Below are positions 21,671 through 29,862 of a DNA stretch of 32,621 nt, in pieces. This stretch comes from GW2011-AR18 sp038046085 (GTDB taxonomy: Archaea > Nanobdellota > Nanobdellia > SCGC-AAA011-G17 > GW2011-AR18). The DNA lies in contig JBBSWW010000009.1 of NCBI GenBank assembly GCA_038046085.1, positions 1 to 32,621 on the forward strand, written 5' to 3'. Positions within the stretch are counted from its first letter, which is position 1. Every line of letters begins with the position of its first letter. The position numbers and the translations under genes were made by a program. The notes below the pieces were generated by a model, which saw only the letters and a list, made by a program, of their open reading frames with translations, was not told the DNA's origin and searched no databases.

Positions 21671-22684
21671 ATGTCTGCTTTCCCATTTATTGATATTTCT
21701 GGTGATTATTATGATATTGGTTTTCAGATTGGTTCCAGATTTAAGAAACAGTTTAAACGTGCATTATCTTTTAATTTTAAAGCTCTTGAAAATAGTTCTA
21801 ATGATCTAGATTTTTTCTTAAATTTATCTAAGAAAGATCTTGTTTTTTCTAAAAAATATTTTCCGAATCTTGTTAAAGAAATAAATGGTATGGCTGATGG
21901 TTCAGGTATTGATTTTGATTCATTGTGGCTTCTTAATGATGAGGATGTTTTATTGGACTCTGTTACTAAATGTACATCTATTGTTTCTAGGAGAGAGAAT
22001 AACACTTTCTTGTATCATAATGAGGATTTCTACTCTGATTTTTCGGATAACATGTATGTCTTTAGGGTTAATTTAAATAATGATGTTAAAATTTTAGGTT
22101 TAAATTATGCTGGACTTATTCTTGGTTCTTCTACATCTGTAAACTCTTTTGGACTTACTCAGTGTATTAACTCTGTGTATCATAGTTCTTTTGGAAGGGG
22201 CATTCCTAAGAATATTATATCTCGTGCTGTTATGGGATGTAGTTCTATTGGCTCTGCTGTTAAGGTTATTAAAAATAAATATTCTGGTTCTGGCTATAAT
22301 CATGTTCTTGTTAAAGATAATGTTTTGGTTGATGTTGAATCCACTGGTAAGAAATTTAAAGTTTTTTATGTTAAAGATGATCTTTATGTTCATACTAATC
22401 ATTATTTGTTTAAACCCTTTGATGCTGGTGCTGAAAAAATTCCTTCATCTGTTGCTCGTTATAATAATGCTTTATCAATGCTTAAACCAGGTCCTGTTAA
22501 TCATGAATCTATCATTAATATTTTAAGTTCTCATGAGGATATTGGTACTTTATGCAGGCATAAATCTAAAAAATCTAAAGAATCTACTATTGCTTCTATT
22601 ATTGTAGATTCTAAAAATCTTAGGCTTTATCTATCTAAAGGTTATCGTTGCAAGAGTTCAGTTTATGATGAATACTCTTTGTAG
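21671..22684 (+). CDS. Acyl-CoA:6-APA acyltransferase-like Ntn hydrolase (peptidase C45 type)
   Basis: A 337-aa protein of the AAT/C45 family. N-terminal SGDYYDIGFQIGSRFKKQ (10-27) is the family's typical opening. VTKCTSIVSRREN with C101 is the expected self-processing point: cleavage before the Cys would expose it as N-terminal nucleophile. It is followed by the YHNEDF segment (114-119) and later HTNHYLF and CRH motifs, which match the substrate-pocket and C-terminal blocks. Family members hydrolyse or transfer acyl groups on amides; in archaea the substrates are mostly unknown. A CTTTAAAAAC TATA-like box at 21640-21649, 25 nt upstream, supports the start. No signal peptide, so probably cytoplasmic. 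Confidence 0.85.
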   Translation: MSAFPFIDISGDYYDIGFQIGSRFKKQFKRALSFNFKALENSSNDLDFFLNLSKKDLVFSKKYFPNLVKEINGMADGSGIDFDSLWLLNDEDVLLDSVTKCTSIVSRRENNTFLYHNEDFYSDFSDNMYVFRVNLNNDVKILGLNYAGLILGSSTSVNSFGLTQCINSVYHSSFGRGIPKNIISRAVMGCSSIGSAVKVIKNKYSGSGYNHVLVKDNVLVDVESTGKKFKVFYVKDDLYVHTNHYLFKPFDAGAEKIPSSVARYNNALSMLKPGPVNHESIINILSSHEDIGTLCRHKSKKSKESTIASIIVDSKNLRLYLSKGYRCKSSVYDEYSL

Positions 22685-22718
22685 TTAGTTTTATTAAACT
22701 TCCATTTATCTTAGTTTT

Positions 22719-23477
22719 ATGTACTTGATAACTATTGGAGAAATTTTCCTTAAAGGTAAGAATCGTAATGTTTTTCAGAGGAGATTATTGAAGAATATTA
22801 AGTCTGCTTTAGGCATTGATAGTTCAAAGATTAAAGATTTACGTAATAGGATTATGATATTGAGTGATGATTGTAATAATCTTAAATATGTTTTTGGTAT
22901 TAATTCTTTTTTCAAAGTATCTGAATGTTCTTTTGATAAGATTAACGAAACAGCACTATCTTTTGTTTCAGATGAAAAGACTTTTCGTATTACTGCTAGA
23001 AGGTTGACTAAAAATTATAAACCATCTCAGGAAATACAAGAGGATGTAGGTGAATTTATTCTTAATAATAAGGATATAAAAGTTGATCTTCATAATCCTA
23101 ATATTAATATTTTCATAGAAATAATAGAAGATAAAGCCTATCTTTATCATAAACCTATTAAAGCTCTTGGTGGTCTTCCTGTTGGTATATCACCTCATGT
23201 CTATATTGATGTTAATGATGAAGTTAGATCAACAGTTGCTGGTTTCTTGATGATGAAACGTGGTTGTCCTTTGGCTTTATCTAAAGAACTTCCTCTATTA
23301 AAAAAGTTTGAGAATGGTTTTTATTTTAAGATGCGTGATAAGAAAGATACTGATTCTATAATAAAGGATGATTTATTGGGTGATATTAAGCATTCTGATG
23401 AATTCACTTTAAGACCTTTGGTTGGTTATTCAGAAGATGAAGTTAAAAAATTATATAATAAGATTAAGGATTTATAG
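22719..23477 (+). CDS. ThiI-like THUMP protein with lost PP-loop
   Basis: A 252-aa protein matching the N-terminal two thirds of ThiI. GEIFLKGKNRNVFQRRL (7-23) and a THUMP domain (about 55-148) lead into ALGGLPVG (149-156), the junction preceding the ATP-pyrophosphatase domain. There the family SGGIDSPVA motif should follow, but the sequence reads DVNDEVRSTVA (164-174), so the ATP-binding loop is destroyed, while FLMMKRG (176-182) is still recognisable. A shortened tail keeps LRPLVGYSEDEV, which parallels the ThiI RPLIG segment. Full ThiI is about 390-480 aa and makes 4-thiouridine in tRNA. This one may be a tRNA-binding paralog without sulfur-transfer chemistry. TATA-like TTTTATTAAAC at 22690-22700. 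Confidence 0.8.
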   Translation: MYLITIGEIFLKGKNRNVFQRRLLKNIKSALGIDSSKIKDLRNRIMILSDDCNNLKYVFGINSFFKVSECSFDKINETALSFVSDEKTFRITARRLTKNYKPSQEIQEDVGEFILNNKDIKVDLHNPNINIFIEIIEDKAYLYHKPIKALGGLPVGISPHVYIDVNDEVRSTVAGFLMMKRGCPLALSKELPLLKKFENGFYFKMRDKKDTDSIIKDDLLGDIKHSDEFTLRPLVGYSEDEVKKLYNKIKDL

Positions 23478-23816
23478 TTATTTTAATGCTTTTAATAATT
23501 TGTCAGTTAAACTTAATGTATTCTGTATATTCTCTCTTACATTTTCTACTTGTATAGGTTTCGTTCCTGTTCTAATTAATAATGGGCTCCCCAATGGTCC
23601 AGGTACTTCACGCCATTGTAGTTGTTCAGAAGCTAATTTATTTAAGGCACTTAGTTCGATGATTGCTTTTTCTCTTCCAATTTTATTTAATATATCAATA
23701 ATGCCATCAAGCGACATTACTGCATAATCATAGTTCATCATTCCATAAGTTCTTTCTTTATATATTCCACATTCTCCAAAATGTTCTATATCTTTTTCAT
23801 ATAATCTATAAATCAT
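23478..23816 (-). CDS. Hypothetical protein, 112 aa
   Basis: A soluble, mostly helical sequence (MIYRLYEKDIEHFGECGIY onward) with no family I recognise. A conserved-looking core, WREVPGPLGSPLLIRTGTKP (about 68-87), is followed by a helix ending TDKLLKALK. Its stop abuts the stop of the convergent ThiI-like gene with no gap. A minus-strand TTTAAAAAC element about 25 nt upstream of the ATG supports the start and makes it preferable to the plus-strand shadow frame. Confidence 0.6.
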   Translation of the reverse strand: MIYRLYEKDIEHFGECGIYKERTYGMMNYDYAVMSLDGIIDILNKIGREKAIIELSALNKLASEQLQWREVPGPLGSPLLIRTGTKPIQVENVRENIQNTLSLTDKLLKALK

Positions 23817-23857
23817 AATATCATAAATAACTAAATGTTTTTAAATATAACTAACGA

Positions 23858-24226
23858 TTATTTTACAAATTCTACATCAGGTAAATATTCAAATTGTTTG
23901 TCTCCTGTCAAGAATTTTATTCCTAATTGTTTTGCTTTTATATAACCTATACAATCTACCATAGACATATCTTGCTTTTTAAACATAAATCTCATTTTTG
24001 CAGCTTCTTCTATTACATTATTATCAAAATCTAAAATGCAATTAGAATATTTTTGAAGAGCAGTTTTAGCAACAATTTCGCCTTTTTCTCTAAAAAGTTT
24101 ATAATATAATTCAAATAAATTTAATTTTGTAGTTACAATTTCATAATCCAAATAATTTTGATAATTCTTATTAAATTTAAGAACTTCTATTATTGCATAT
24201 GTATCAAAAAATATTGTTTTAGTCAT
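23858..24226 (-). CDS. vapC: VapC-type PIN-domain toxin (second pair)
   Basis: A 122-aa PIN-domain protein with acidic residues D8 (TIFFDTYAI), E39 (LNLFELYYKLF), D91 (MSMVDCIGY) and D109 (LTGDKQF). It is a predicted Mg-dependent ribonuclease toxin. It overlaps the upstream AbrB-type gene by 8 bp. Sequence similarity to the toxin at 3744 is low, so the two pairs are not a recent duplication. Confidence 0.9.
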   Translation of the reverse strand: MTKTIFFDTYAIIEVLKFNKNYQNYLDYEIVTTKLNLFELYYKLFREKGEIVAKTALQKYSNCILDFDNNVIEEAAKMRFMFKKQDMSMVDCIGYIKAKQLGIKFLTGDKQFEYLPDVEFVK

Positions 24227-24464
24227 CTTTATAATCCTCTGGGTATAGTTCTCTATCCATTTCTCTCATCATTTGAGCTGTTGGTTTCTTTAATTTTCCT
24301 TTTAGCATTCCAAATGTTTCTCTCAATACATTTGTAGGTTTTACTATCATAAATTCTACCTCTTCATTCTCTTTCAGATTTTCACTATCCATAGTCTCTT
24401 TCGGTATTACTATTCCATATGAGTTTCCCCATTTCTTGATTTTTGCTTTTATCATCTTTCCCAT
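24219..24464 (-). CDS. vapB: AbrB-like VapB antitoxin (second pair)
   Basis: An 81-aa protein. The AbrB/SpoVT domain KAKIKKWGNSYGIVIPKETM (6-25) continues to VEFMIV (36-41). A longer C-terminal tail follows, TFGMLKGKLKKPTAQMMREM (50-69) and then an acidic end, the likely toxin-binding part. It is translationally coupled to the PIN toxin by an 8-bp overlap. Confidence 0.88.
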   Translation of the reverse strand: MGKMIKAKIKKWGNSYGIVIPKETMDSENLKENEEVEFMIVKPTNVLRETFGMLKGKLKKPTAQMMREMDRELYPEDYKDD

Positions 24465-24499
24465 TAATTATACATAGTATAACTAATTTAAATATTTTC

Positions 24500-24715
24500 C
24501 TAAAACTCTATCCTTACAACAGGATAAAGGCATTCCTCTCTATACATATTCCATTCCTTGCATTCAGATTTCAATCCCCCTATACCGTGTTTTATATAAC
24601 TTGTTATCGGAGTCTCTACTTTTGTTGTTGCACAATTATAGCTTCCTAAAGCCAATGCTGTTGCTGTTATTCCTATTGCTAAATTCTTTACTATGTTTTC
24701 TAGTTGTTGATTCAT
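24500..24715 (-). CDS. Small membrane or lipoprotein-like hypothetical, 71 aa
   Basis: A short protein with one hydrophobic stretch (AIGITATALALG, about 13-24) followed by SYNC, which might serve as a loose lipobox, and a small polar domain with two more Cys. A strong Shine-Dalgarno GAGGTGA at 24722-24728 lies 6 nt before the ATG, unusual here where most first genes look leaderless. A minus-strand TTTTTAAAAATA near 24747-24758 would give a leader of about 12 nt that includes the ribosome site. Function unknown; probably exported or membrane-bound. Confidence 0.6.
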   Translation of the reverse strand: MNQQLENIVKNLAIGITATALALGSYNCATTKVETPITSYIKHGIGGLKSECKEWNMYREECLYPVVRIEF

Positions 24716-24721
24716 AATAAA

Positions 24722-24728
24722 TCACCTC
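24722..24728 (-). promoter_or_regulatory. Shine-Dalgarno GAGGTGA for the 71-aa protein
   Basis: On the minus strand GAGGTGA precedes the ATG at 24715 by 6 nt and fixes that start. Confidence 0.7.
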
Positions 24729-24821
24729 AAATATAATTAAGAATTATTTTTAAAAAGCCTTTAGTAGAATTTTCCGCAAATCTTCCAATAAGTTTAAAAG
24801 TTTTACATTGATTCAATTGAT

Positions 24822-26609
24822 ATGATAAATTTCCAGAAGAATAATCTTGACAAGTCATCATCTGATTATTTAAGACAGCATAAAGATAATCCTATTTTTT
24901 GGCAGGAATTCTCTAAAGAAGTAATAGATTATGCTAGATCTAATAATAAGCCTGTTTTCATATCTGTTGGTTATTCTACATGTCATTGGTGTCATGTCAT
25001 GGCTTCTGAGGCTTTCTCTGATATTGATATTGCTAAGTTCATGAATGAAAATTTTATTTCTATCAAAGTTGATAAGGAATTAAGGCCTGATATTGATAAT
25101 TATCTTATGTCCTATATTGCTAAGACACAGGGTCATGGTGGCTGGCCTCTGAATGTTATCCTCACTCCTGATCTTAAACCTTTTATTGCTTTCACTTACC
25201 TTCCAGTTAATGAAAAGAATGGTCTTCCTCCTTTGATTGATGTTCTTAATTTTAGTCTTGATATATTTAAAAATAACAAGGATTCAATTAAGGATTTTAA
25301 TATTGATAATATGGTTTCAGAATCTGTTGAAGAATCTAAGATTATTGAATATATATCATCTTCTTTTGATGAATTCGCTGGCGGTTTCGGTATTGAACCT
25401 AAATTCCCCCCGCATAATACATTGCTTTTCTTATTGAGTTATTATGAAAAATCTAAGGATGTTAAAGTGAAGTCTATGATAGAAAAGACTTTGGATATGA
25501 TATCCATGAGAGGATTGCAAGATCATTTACAAGGAGGTTTTTTCAGATATTGTGTTGATCCTTCATGGTCTATTCCTCATTTTGAGAAGATGCTTTATGA
25601 TCAGGCTATGTTATTATGGATTTTCAGTTCAGCTTTTAAGATTTTTAATAAAGAAGAATACAAGATTGTTGCAGATAAGATTGTTAAATGTTTAGATGAA
25701 TCATTCTTAGATAATGATCTTTATTATTCTGCTATTGATGCTGATACTGATCACCATGAAGGTTTGACTTATTTATGGTATATTGATGAATTAAAAAAAG
25801 TTTTATCTAATGAAGAATTCATTGAATTTTCTGAAGTTTATGAACTGGATGAGAATTTTGATGATAAGATTCACTTGATTAAGAAAGAAAATAAGTTCTT
25901 ATCTAATATTGAAAATAAACTGTTAAAATATCGTAATTCTAAACAACAACCTTTCAGAGATAAGAAGTTTATAACATCATGGAACTCTCTTGTTGGTATT
26001 GCCTTGCTGATGCACTATCGTTTTACAGATAATATAAGTTCTAAGGATAAAGCCGTTAGGTTATTCGCGAATTTATTGAATAAACACTATAAAAATTTTA
26101 GATTATTTCATAGTTCGGTAAATAGTGATGAATTCCTTGAGGATTATTCAGCATTTTTATTGTTTTCAACTTTTATCTATGAAGATTTAAATAAATATAA
26201 GGATTTAATATCTGAAATTTATTCTAAAATGAAGTCTTTTAATAAAAATAATGTATGGCATGAGAATTTAAATTCTGATTTTATTGATGTTAAAGCAAAC
26301 ACTTTTGATCATCCATATCCCTCTTCAGTTTCCTTAGCTGAATTGGCTGTTTTGAGATCTAATATTATCTTAGGCATGGAATATTCTTCTAAAGATTACT
26401 CTCTTCCTATAAATCACGATTTCTTTAACTTATCTGTATTTATCAGTAATGGAAATTATCATCTAATTCATTCAAAAACTCCAATATCATGGAATGATCT
26501 TCCTCTCAATTCTATTATAACACATTCAGATGATTTTCAGGATTGTTTCAATAATATCTGTAAAGAATTTAATAATAAAGAAGAATTAATAAAAAATTTA
26601 AAAGATTAG
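24822..26609 (+). CDS. DUF255 / SSP411 (YyaL-type) thioredoxin-fold protein
   Basis: A 595-aa protein, slightly shorter than the usual 620-700 aa. The N-terminal thioredoxin-like DUF255 domain shows the hallmark STCHWCHVM (52-60) with C54 and C57, preceded by LRQHKDNPIFWQEF and followed by VDKELRPDIDNYLM and GHGGWPLNV. The rest is the alpha/alpha-toroid (glycosidase-like) region: GGFGIEPKFPPHNTLLFLL, LQGGFFRYCVDPSWSIPHFEKMLYDQAML and KFITSWNSLVGIALLMH. The family is conserved from archaea to human SPATA20 but its reaction is not established. TTTAAAAG at 24793-24800 gives a leaderless start. The last bases overlap the convergent lipoprotein gene by 4 bp. Confidence 0.93.
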   Translation: MINFQKNNLDKSSSDYLRQHKDNPIFWQEFSKEVIDYARSNNKPVFISVGYSTCHWCHVMASEAFSDIDIAKFMNENFISIKVDKELRPDIDNYLMSYIAKTQGHGGWPLNVILTPDLKPFIAFTYLPVNEKNGLPPLIDVLNFSLDIFKNNKDSIKDFNIDNMVSESVEESKIIEYISSSFDEFAGGFGIEPKFPPHNTLLFLLSYYEKSKDVKVKSMIEKTLDMISMRGLQDHLQGGFFRYCVDPSWSIPHFEKMLYDQAMLLWIFSSAFKIFNKEEYKIVADKIVKCLDESFLDNDLYYSAIDADTDHHEGLTYLWYIDELKKVLSNEEFIEFSEVYELDENFDDKIHLIKKENKFLSNIENKLLKYRNSKQQPFRDKKFITSWNSLVGIALLMHYRFTDNISSKDKAVRLFANLLNKHYKNFRLFHSSVNSDEFLEDYSAFLLFSTFIYEDLNKYKDLISEIYSKMKSFNKNNVWHENLNSDFIDVKANTFDHPYPSSVSLAELAVLRSNIILGMEYSSKDYSLPINHDFFNLSVFISNGNYHLIHSKTPISWNDLPLNSIITHSDDFQDCFNNICKEFNNKEELIKNLKD

Positions 26610-27076
26610 TCTCCAGCGACTATCTTCCAGTTTCCATTCTCTTTCCTATAGATGCCTATGAATCCATCACTTAATACTGCTCCAAATTTGTTTGGATAAT
26701 AAGCAAATATATCTCCCTGTTTTAGTTCAAAACTTCCTTTTCCAAAATCTTTGTATTTTGTATTTTTTAATTCATTAAATGTGTATATCTCTTTTTTGCT
26801 TAAGTCAAATAAATCTTCAACTTTTTTTCCTTGTATCTGTGTTTTGTATATCTCACTATTGAATAAGCTTGTAAAAGACTCATCATTCATTGGTTTTTTA
26901 GCTCCATCTCCGATATCTATATAATTTTCTGAGAATGCTGCTGCAGATGTTTTTGCATCTCCCAGTAATATTGCATTTAATGTTGCTGTATGTAACTGTT
27001 CTACCTGTTTCTTTTCTGATACGCATGCTGTTAATAATATTCCTAATACTAAAATTAAAACTAATACTCTTTTCAT
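26606..27076 (-). CDS. Lipoprotein of unknown function
   Basis: A 156-aa exported protein. The signal peptide MKRVLVLILVLGILLTAC ends in lipobox LTAC with C18 as likely lipidated residue. The mature domain (about 20-156) is a small alpha+beta unit with an N-terminal helix (EQLHTATLNAILLGDAKTSAAAFSENYID) and a C-terminal strand ending NGNWKIVAGD. That outline resembles NTF2/SnoaL-like folds, though this is only a visual impression. It follows the 94-aa gene by 25 nt and has its own Shine-Dalgarno (GAGGTGA at 27083-27089), so the two probably form an operon. Confidence 0.8.
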   Translation of the reverse strand: MKRVLVLILVLGILLTACVSEKKQVEQLHTATLNAILLGDAKTSAAAFSENYIDIGDGAKKPMNDESFTSLFNSEIYKTQIQGKKVEDLFDLSKKEIYTFNELKNTKYKDFGKGSFELKQGDIFAYYPNKFGAVLSDGFIGIYRKENGNWKIVAGD

Positions 27077-27082
27077 TTTATT

Positions 27083-27089
27083 TCACCTC
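27083..27089 (-). promoter_or_regulatory. Shine-Dalgarno GAGGTGA of the lipoprotein gene
   Basis: On the minus strand GAGGTGA lies 6 nt before the ATG at 27076, inside the 25-nt gap after the upstream gene. Confidence 0.7.
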
Positions 27090-27101
27090 TATTATATTTT
27101 A

Positions 27102-27386
27102 TTATTCTCTTTTATTAGTATTATAAAACCTGTCTAGCTGCATTTTAAAACCTGGCATATCATCAAAGTCCACATCTTCAAATTGATAATTGTTAATATA
27201 TCTTTGCCAGATTCCATTATTCATGATTAATACATCATCAGGTGTTAATCTTCCATTATATCTATAAACTCTGTCAGGTTCTTTATCTAGGATAACTAAC
27301 CTGCCTGCTTTACTACTATCTAAAACTCCGAATATACCTGTTAGACGCATTTCTATTCTATCTTCTTTCCTTGTTATCTCTGTCAT
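27102..27386 (-). CDS. Hypothetical protein, 94 aa
   Basis: A soluble, charged protein (MTEITRKEDRIEMRLTGIFG onward) with a beta-rich N-terminal part (RLTGIFGVLDSSKAGRLVILDKEPDRVYRYNGRL) and a helical C-terminus (FKMQLDRFYNTNKRE). No family recognised. First gene of a probable two-gene operon with the lipoprotein. A TTTAAAAAAG element on the minus strand near 27418-27427 would give a leader of about 10 nt. Confidence 0.65.
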   Translation of the reverse strand: MTEITRKEDRIEMRLTGIFGVLDSSKAGRLVILDKEPDRVYRYNGRLTPDDVLIMNNGIWQRYINNYQFEDVDFDDMPGFKMQLDRFYNTNKRE

Positions 27387-27476
27387 TTGTATTCACTTTT
27401 AAGTTGTTAACGTAAACTTTTTTAAACCTTACTATATATCAAATTAGAGCTTTCTTATATATTTTACTAAGAATTA

Positions 27477-28373
27477 TCACATGTTTTCTAATCTCTTAAT
27501 ACGTTCCTCTATTGGCGGATGACTTGAAAATAATGACTTAAACATAGCTTTTCTATTTCTTAGCGGGTTTTCTATCCATAATGATGCTGTTGCTTTGTTA
27601 GCAGCTTCTACTAATGGTTCTTTATCATCTCTTATCTTCTTTAAAGCACTTGCTAACCCTTCAGGATATCTTGTTAGTAATGCTCCATTTGCATCTGCTA
27701 GATACTCTCTTTTTCTTGATATTGCTAACTTCATTAACTCTCCAATTATTGGTGTTAGTATTGCAAGTACTAAAGCAACTATGATTAATGCTGGATGTAC
27801 CCTACTCTCTCTATCTTTATTACCGAAAATGAATGATCTTAGCATGAAATCACTTAATAATACTAATACTCCTACTAATATTGTTGTCAGCATCATTACT
27901 CTTACATCATAATTTTTTATATGGCTTAACTCATGTCCTATTACACCTTCTAGTTCCTGCCTGCTTAGTTTACTTAATGCTCCTGTTGTTACTGTTACTG
28001 ATGCATGTTTGTAATCTCTTCCTGTTGCGAATGCATTGATTGCTGTATCATTTATTACATAGACTTTTGGCATTGGTATTCCTGCTGCTATGCTTAGTCC
28101 CTCTACTGTGTGCCATAAATGTGGTTGACTTTTGACATTTACTTCCTTAGCTCCAGAAGTCTTTAGTATTATACTATCTCCTGAATAATATCCTATTAAT
28201 GTAAAGATTATTGCTATAATTACAGCAATAGTTACACCTGATACTGCTCCTATTGTGAATATTCCTATTAAATAACCGAAGAATATTATCATTCCTATTA
28301 CTAAGAATATTATCAAGTTAGACTTCCATTTGTTTGCTGTTATGTGATCATGGAAACTTATTCTTTCTGTCAT
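27477..28373 (-). CDS. htpX: HtpX-type M48 membrane metalloprotease
   Basis: A 298-aa protein of normal HtpX length. Two N-terminal membrane helices (about 20-42 and 45-64) precede the zinc motif HELSH (147-151) in GVIGHELSHIKNYDV. Two more helices follow (about 160-180 and 195-215), then REYLADANG with the third ligand E223. The end reads FSSHPPIEERIKRLENM, a family hallmark. HtpX degrades misfolded or damaged membrane proteins, with the active site facing the cytoplasm. TTTTTAAACC about 26 nt upstream of the ATG gives a leaderless start. The region to the divergent M23 gene is 131 bp and includes a perfect 12-bp palindrome TACTTATAAGTA at 28446-28457. Confidence 0.95.
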   Translation of the reverse strand: MTERISFHDHITANKWKSNLIIFLVIGMIIFFGYLIGIFTIGAVSGVTIAVIIAIIFTLIGYYSGDSIILKTSGAKEVNVKSQPHLWHTVEGLSIAAGIPMPKVYVINDTAINAFATGRDYKHASVTVTTGALSKLSRQELEGVIGHELSHIKNYDVRVMMLTTILVGVLVLLSDFMLRSFIFGNKDRESRVHPALIIVALVLAILTPIIGELMKLAISRKREYLADANGALLTRYPEGLASALKKIRDDKEPLVEAANKATASLWIENPLRNRKAMFKSLFSSHPPIEERIKRLENM

Positions 28374-28504
28374 AGGTATAAATTAGTTTTTTGGTTTAAA
28401 AAGATTATGTATGCTTATTTAAAGAAACTCTCTAAGAATATATACTACTTATAAGTAATTACAAATGGCAACATTTAAATAGTATTAAATCCATAATTTA
28501 AGTT

Positions 28505-29140
28505 ATGAAGTTCAAAAATTTAGAACAAATAACTGGAACAACAAGGATATGGACTCCAGAATTAGATATAACCCTACCAATAGATTGTGCAGATATTCCA
28601 GATTTTCAAGAATGGGTTAATTGGAGTGGTTGGAAGGGTTATTCTCCTGATCATAAAGCATTTGATTTTGCAGCTTATTTAACTAAAGATGAACGCTGTA
28701 TTTTAGGTCTTCCCAAAGAAACGCCTGTAAGAGCTATAGCAGATGGAGTTGTTAGACAAACTTCTTATGGTCTTGCAGACGTCCCATATGCCTGTTTTAT
28801 GAATATTGAGCACAGTATAAAAAATAGTGGATTATTTACCTCTTATTATCATATTGATCCTAAAGTAAAAACAGGACAAGAAGTTAAAAAAGGTGACATT
28901 ATAGCTACGCTTTACAAAGATGAAGGAAGTGATGAAGGTAAATTAGTTCATCTTCATTTTGAAATGAGAAATGGTTGGGAGATAAATGATAGAATAGTAA
29001 ATCCAGAAACAATTTTTCATAGGTTAAATCAATATAGTGCTATACCTCAAGGAAATCCAGAATTTAAAATATTAGGTTTAGAAAAACAACCTGATATACA
29101 TCTTGCCAATTTTAAGAAACTCTTAGTAGATAATACTTAA
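28505..29140 (+). CDS. M23-family (lysostaphin-like) metallopeptidase domain protein, no signal peptide
   Basis: A 211-aa protein with the full M23 zinc site: HKAFD (H50, D54), H116 in YYHID and HLH (H149, H151). The fold landmarks KETPVRAIADGVV, VKTGQEVKKGDIIATL and NPETIF are in the usual order. M23 enzymes normally cut glycyl or D-Ala peptide bonds of bacterial peptidoglycan. Here there is neither a signal peptide nor a membrane helix, and the organism is probably an archaeon without murein, so a cytoplasmic role or another export route must be considered. TATA-like TTTAAATAG about 27 nt upstream supports the ATG. Confidence 0.88.
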   Translation: MKFKNLEQITGTTRIWTPELDITLPIDCADIPDFQEWVNWSGWKGYSPDHKAFDFAAYLTKDERCILGLPKETPVRAIADGVVRQTSYGLADVPYACFMNIEHSIKNSGLFTSYYHIDPKVKTGQEVKKGDIIATLYKDEGSDEGKLVHLHFEMRNGWEINDRIVNPETIFHRLNQYSAIPQGNPEFKILGLEKQPDIHLANFKKLLVDNT

Positions 29141-29205
29141 AAATTTTTCTAACATATCATGAATATTTTGATAAGTAAATTAGTTTCATAGCTTACAAAA
29201 ATAAA

Positions 29206-29766
29206 TTAAAACTTAACTTTTACAGGTGCTCTCTCAGATTCTGCTGTCTCAAAGAATTCTTTTTTTATGAATCCTAGCATTTTTCCTATTAAATTTGTTG
29301 GGAATGTTTGTAACTTTGTATTAAAACTTTCTACTGTATCATTGTAGTATTGTCTTGAATATGCTATCTTATTTTCTGTTCCTGTCAGTTCTTCTTGTAA
29401 TTGTATGAAATTTGTATTAGCTTCTAGTTTTGGATAACTCTCTGCTACTGAGAATATTGTCTTTAATGCATCTGTTAACATGTTGTCTGCTTTTGCTTTT
29501 CCTACTGGTCCTTGCGCATTTAAGAATTGTGTTCTTGCTGCTGTTACCTCTTTTAATGTATCTTTCTCATGTTTCATATATCCTTTTACTGTCTCTATTA
29601 AATTTGGTATTAAATCAAATCTTCTCTTTAATTGTATGTCTATTTGTGACCATGCATTCTCTGCTCTGTTTCTTAAACTTACTAATCTATTGAATGAGAA
29701 TATTAGCCAGAATACTATTAGTACTGGTATGATTATCAATGCCCATAATCCTGCGCTTAATGCCAT
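29206..29766 (-). CDS. lemA: LemA-family membrane protein
   Basis: I place the start at ATG 29766, giving 186 aa, the normal LemA length. A perfect minus-strand TATA box TTTATAAATA at 29789-29798 lies 23-32 nt upstream; a longer frame from 29826 would contain its own promoter. The protein is one N-terminal membrane helix (MALSAGLWALIIIPVLIVFWLIFSF), then the LemA signature FNRLVSLRNRAENAWSQIDIQLKRRFDLIPNLIETVKGYM and a long helical bundle ending in the family's FPTNLIGKMLGFIKKEFFE. LemA's molecular function is unknown. It often accompanies HtpX and DUF2207 proteins, and both occur in this window. Confidence 0.93.
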   Translation of the reverse strand: MALSAGLWALIIIPVLIVFWLIFSFNRLVSLRNRAENAWSQIDIQLKRRFDLIPNLIETVKGYMKHEKDTLKEVTAARTQFLNAQGPVGKAKADNMLTDALKTIFSVAESYPKLEANTNFIQLQEELTGTENKIAYSRQYYNDTVESFNTKLQTFPTNLIGKMLGFIKKEFFETAESERAPVKVKF

Positions 29767-29788
29767 GATAAATCTATATTTTTGTTTA

Positions 29789-29798
29789 TTTATAAAAC
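29789..29798 (-). promoter_or_regulatory. TATA box setting the lemA start
   Basis: TTTATAAATA on the minus strand, centred about 27 nt before ATG 29766, at the same spacing as other leaderless genes here. Confidence 0.65.
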
Positions 29799-29862
29799 TT
29801 ATGAAATCTTTCTCCATTTTCAACAATGCAATTTATATATTTTACTACTAAATAATTACAAT

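Noticed and set aside
29767..29862. Longer starts for lemA (29826) and the 320-aa protein (29782)
   Set aside because: Both extensions would read through well-placed TATA boxes, and the shorter LemA matches the family length.
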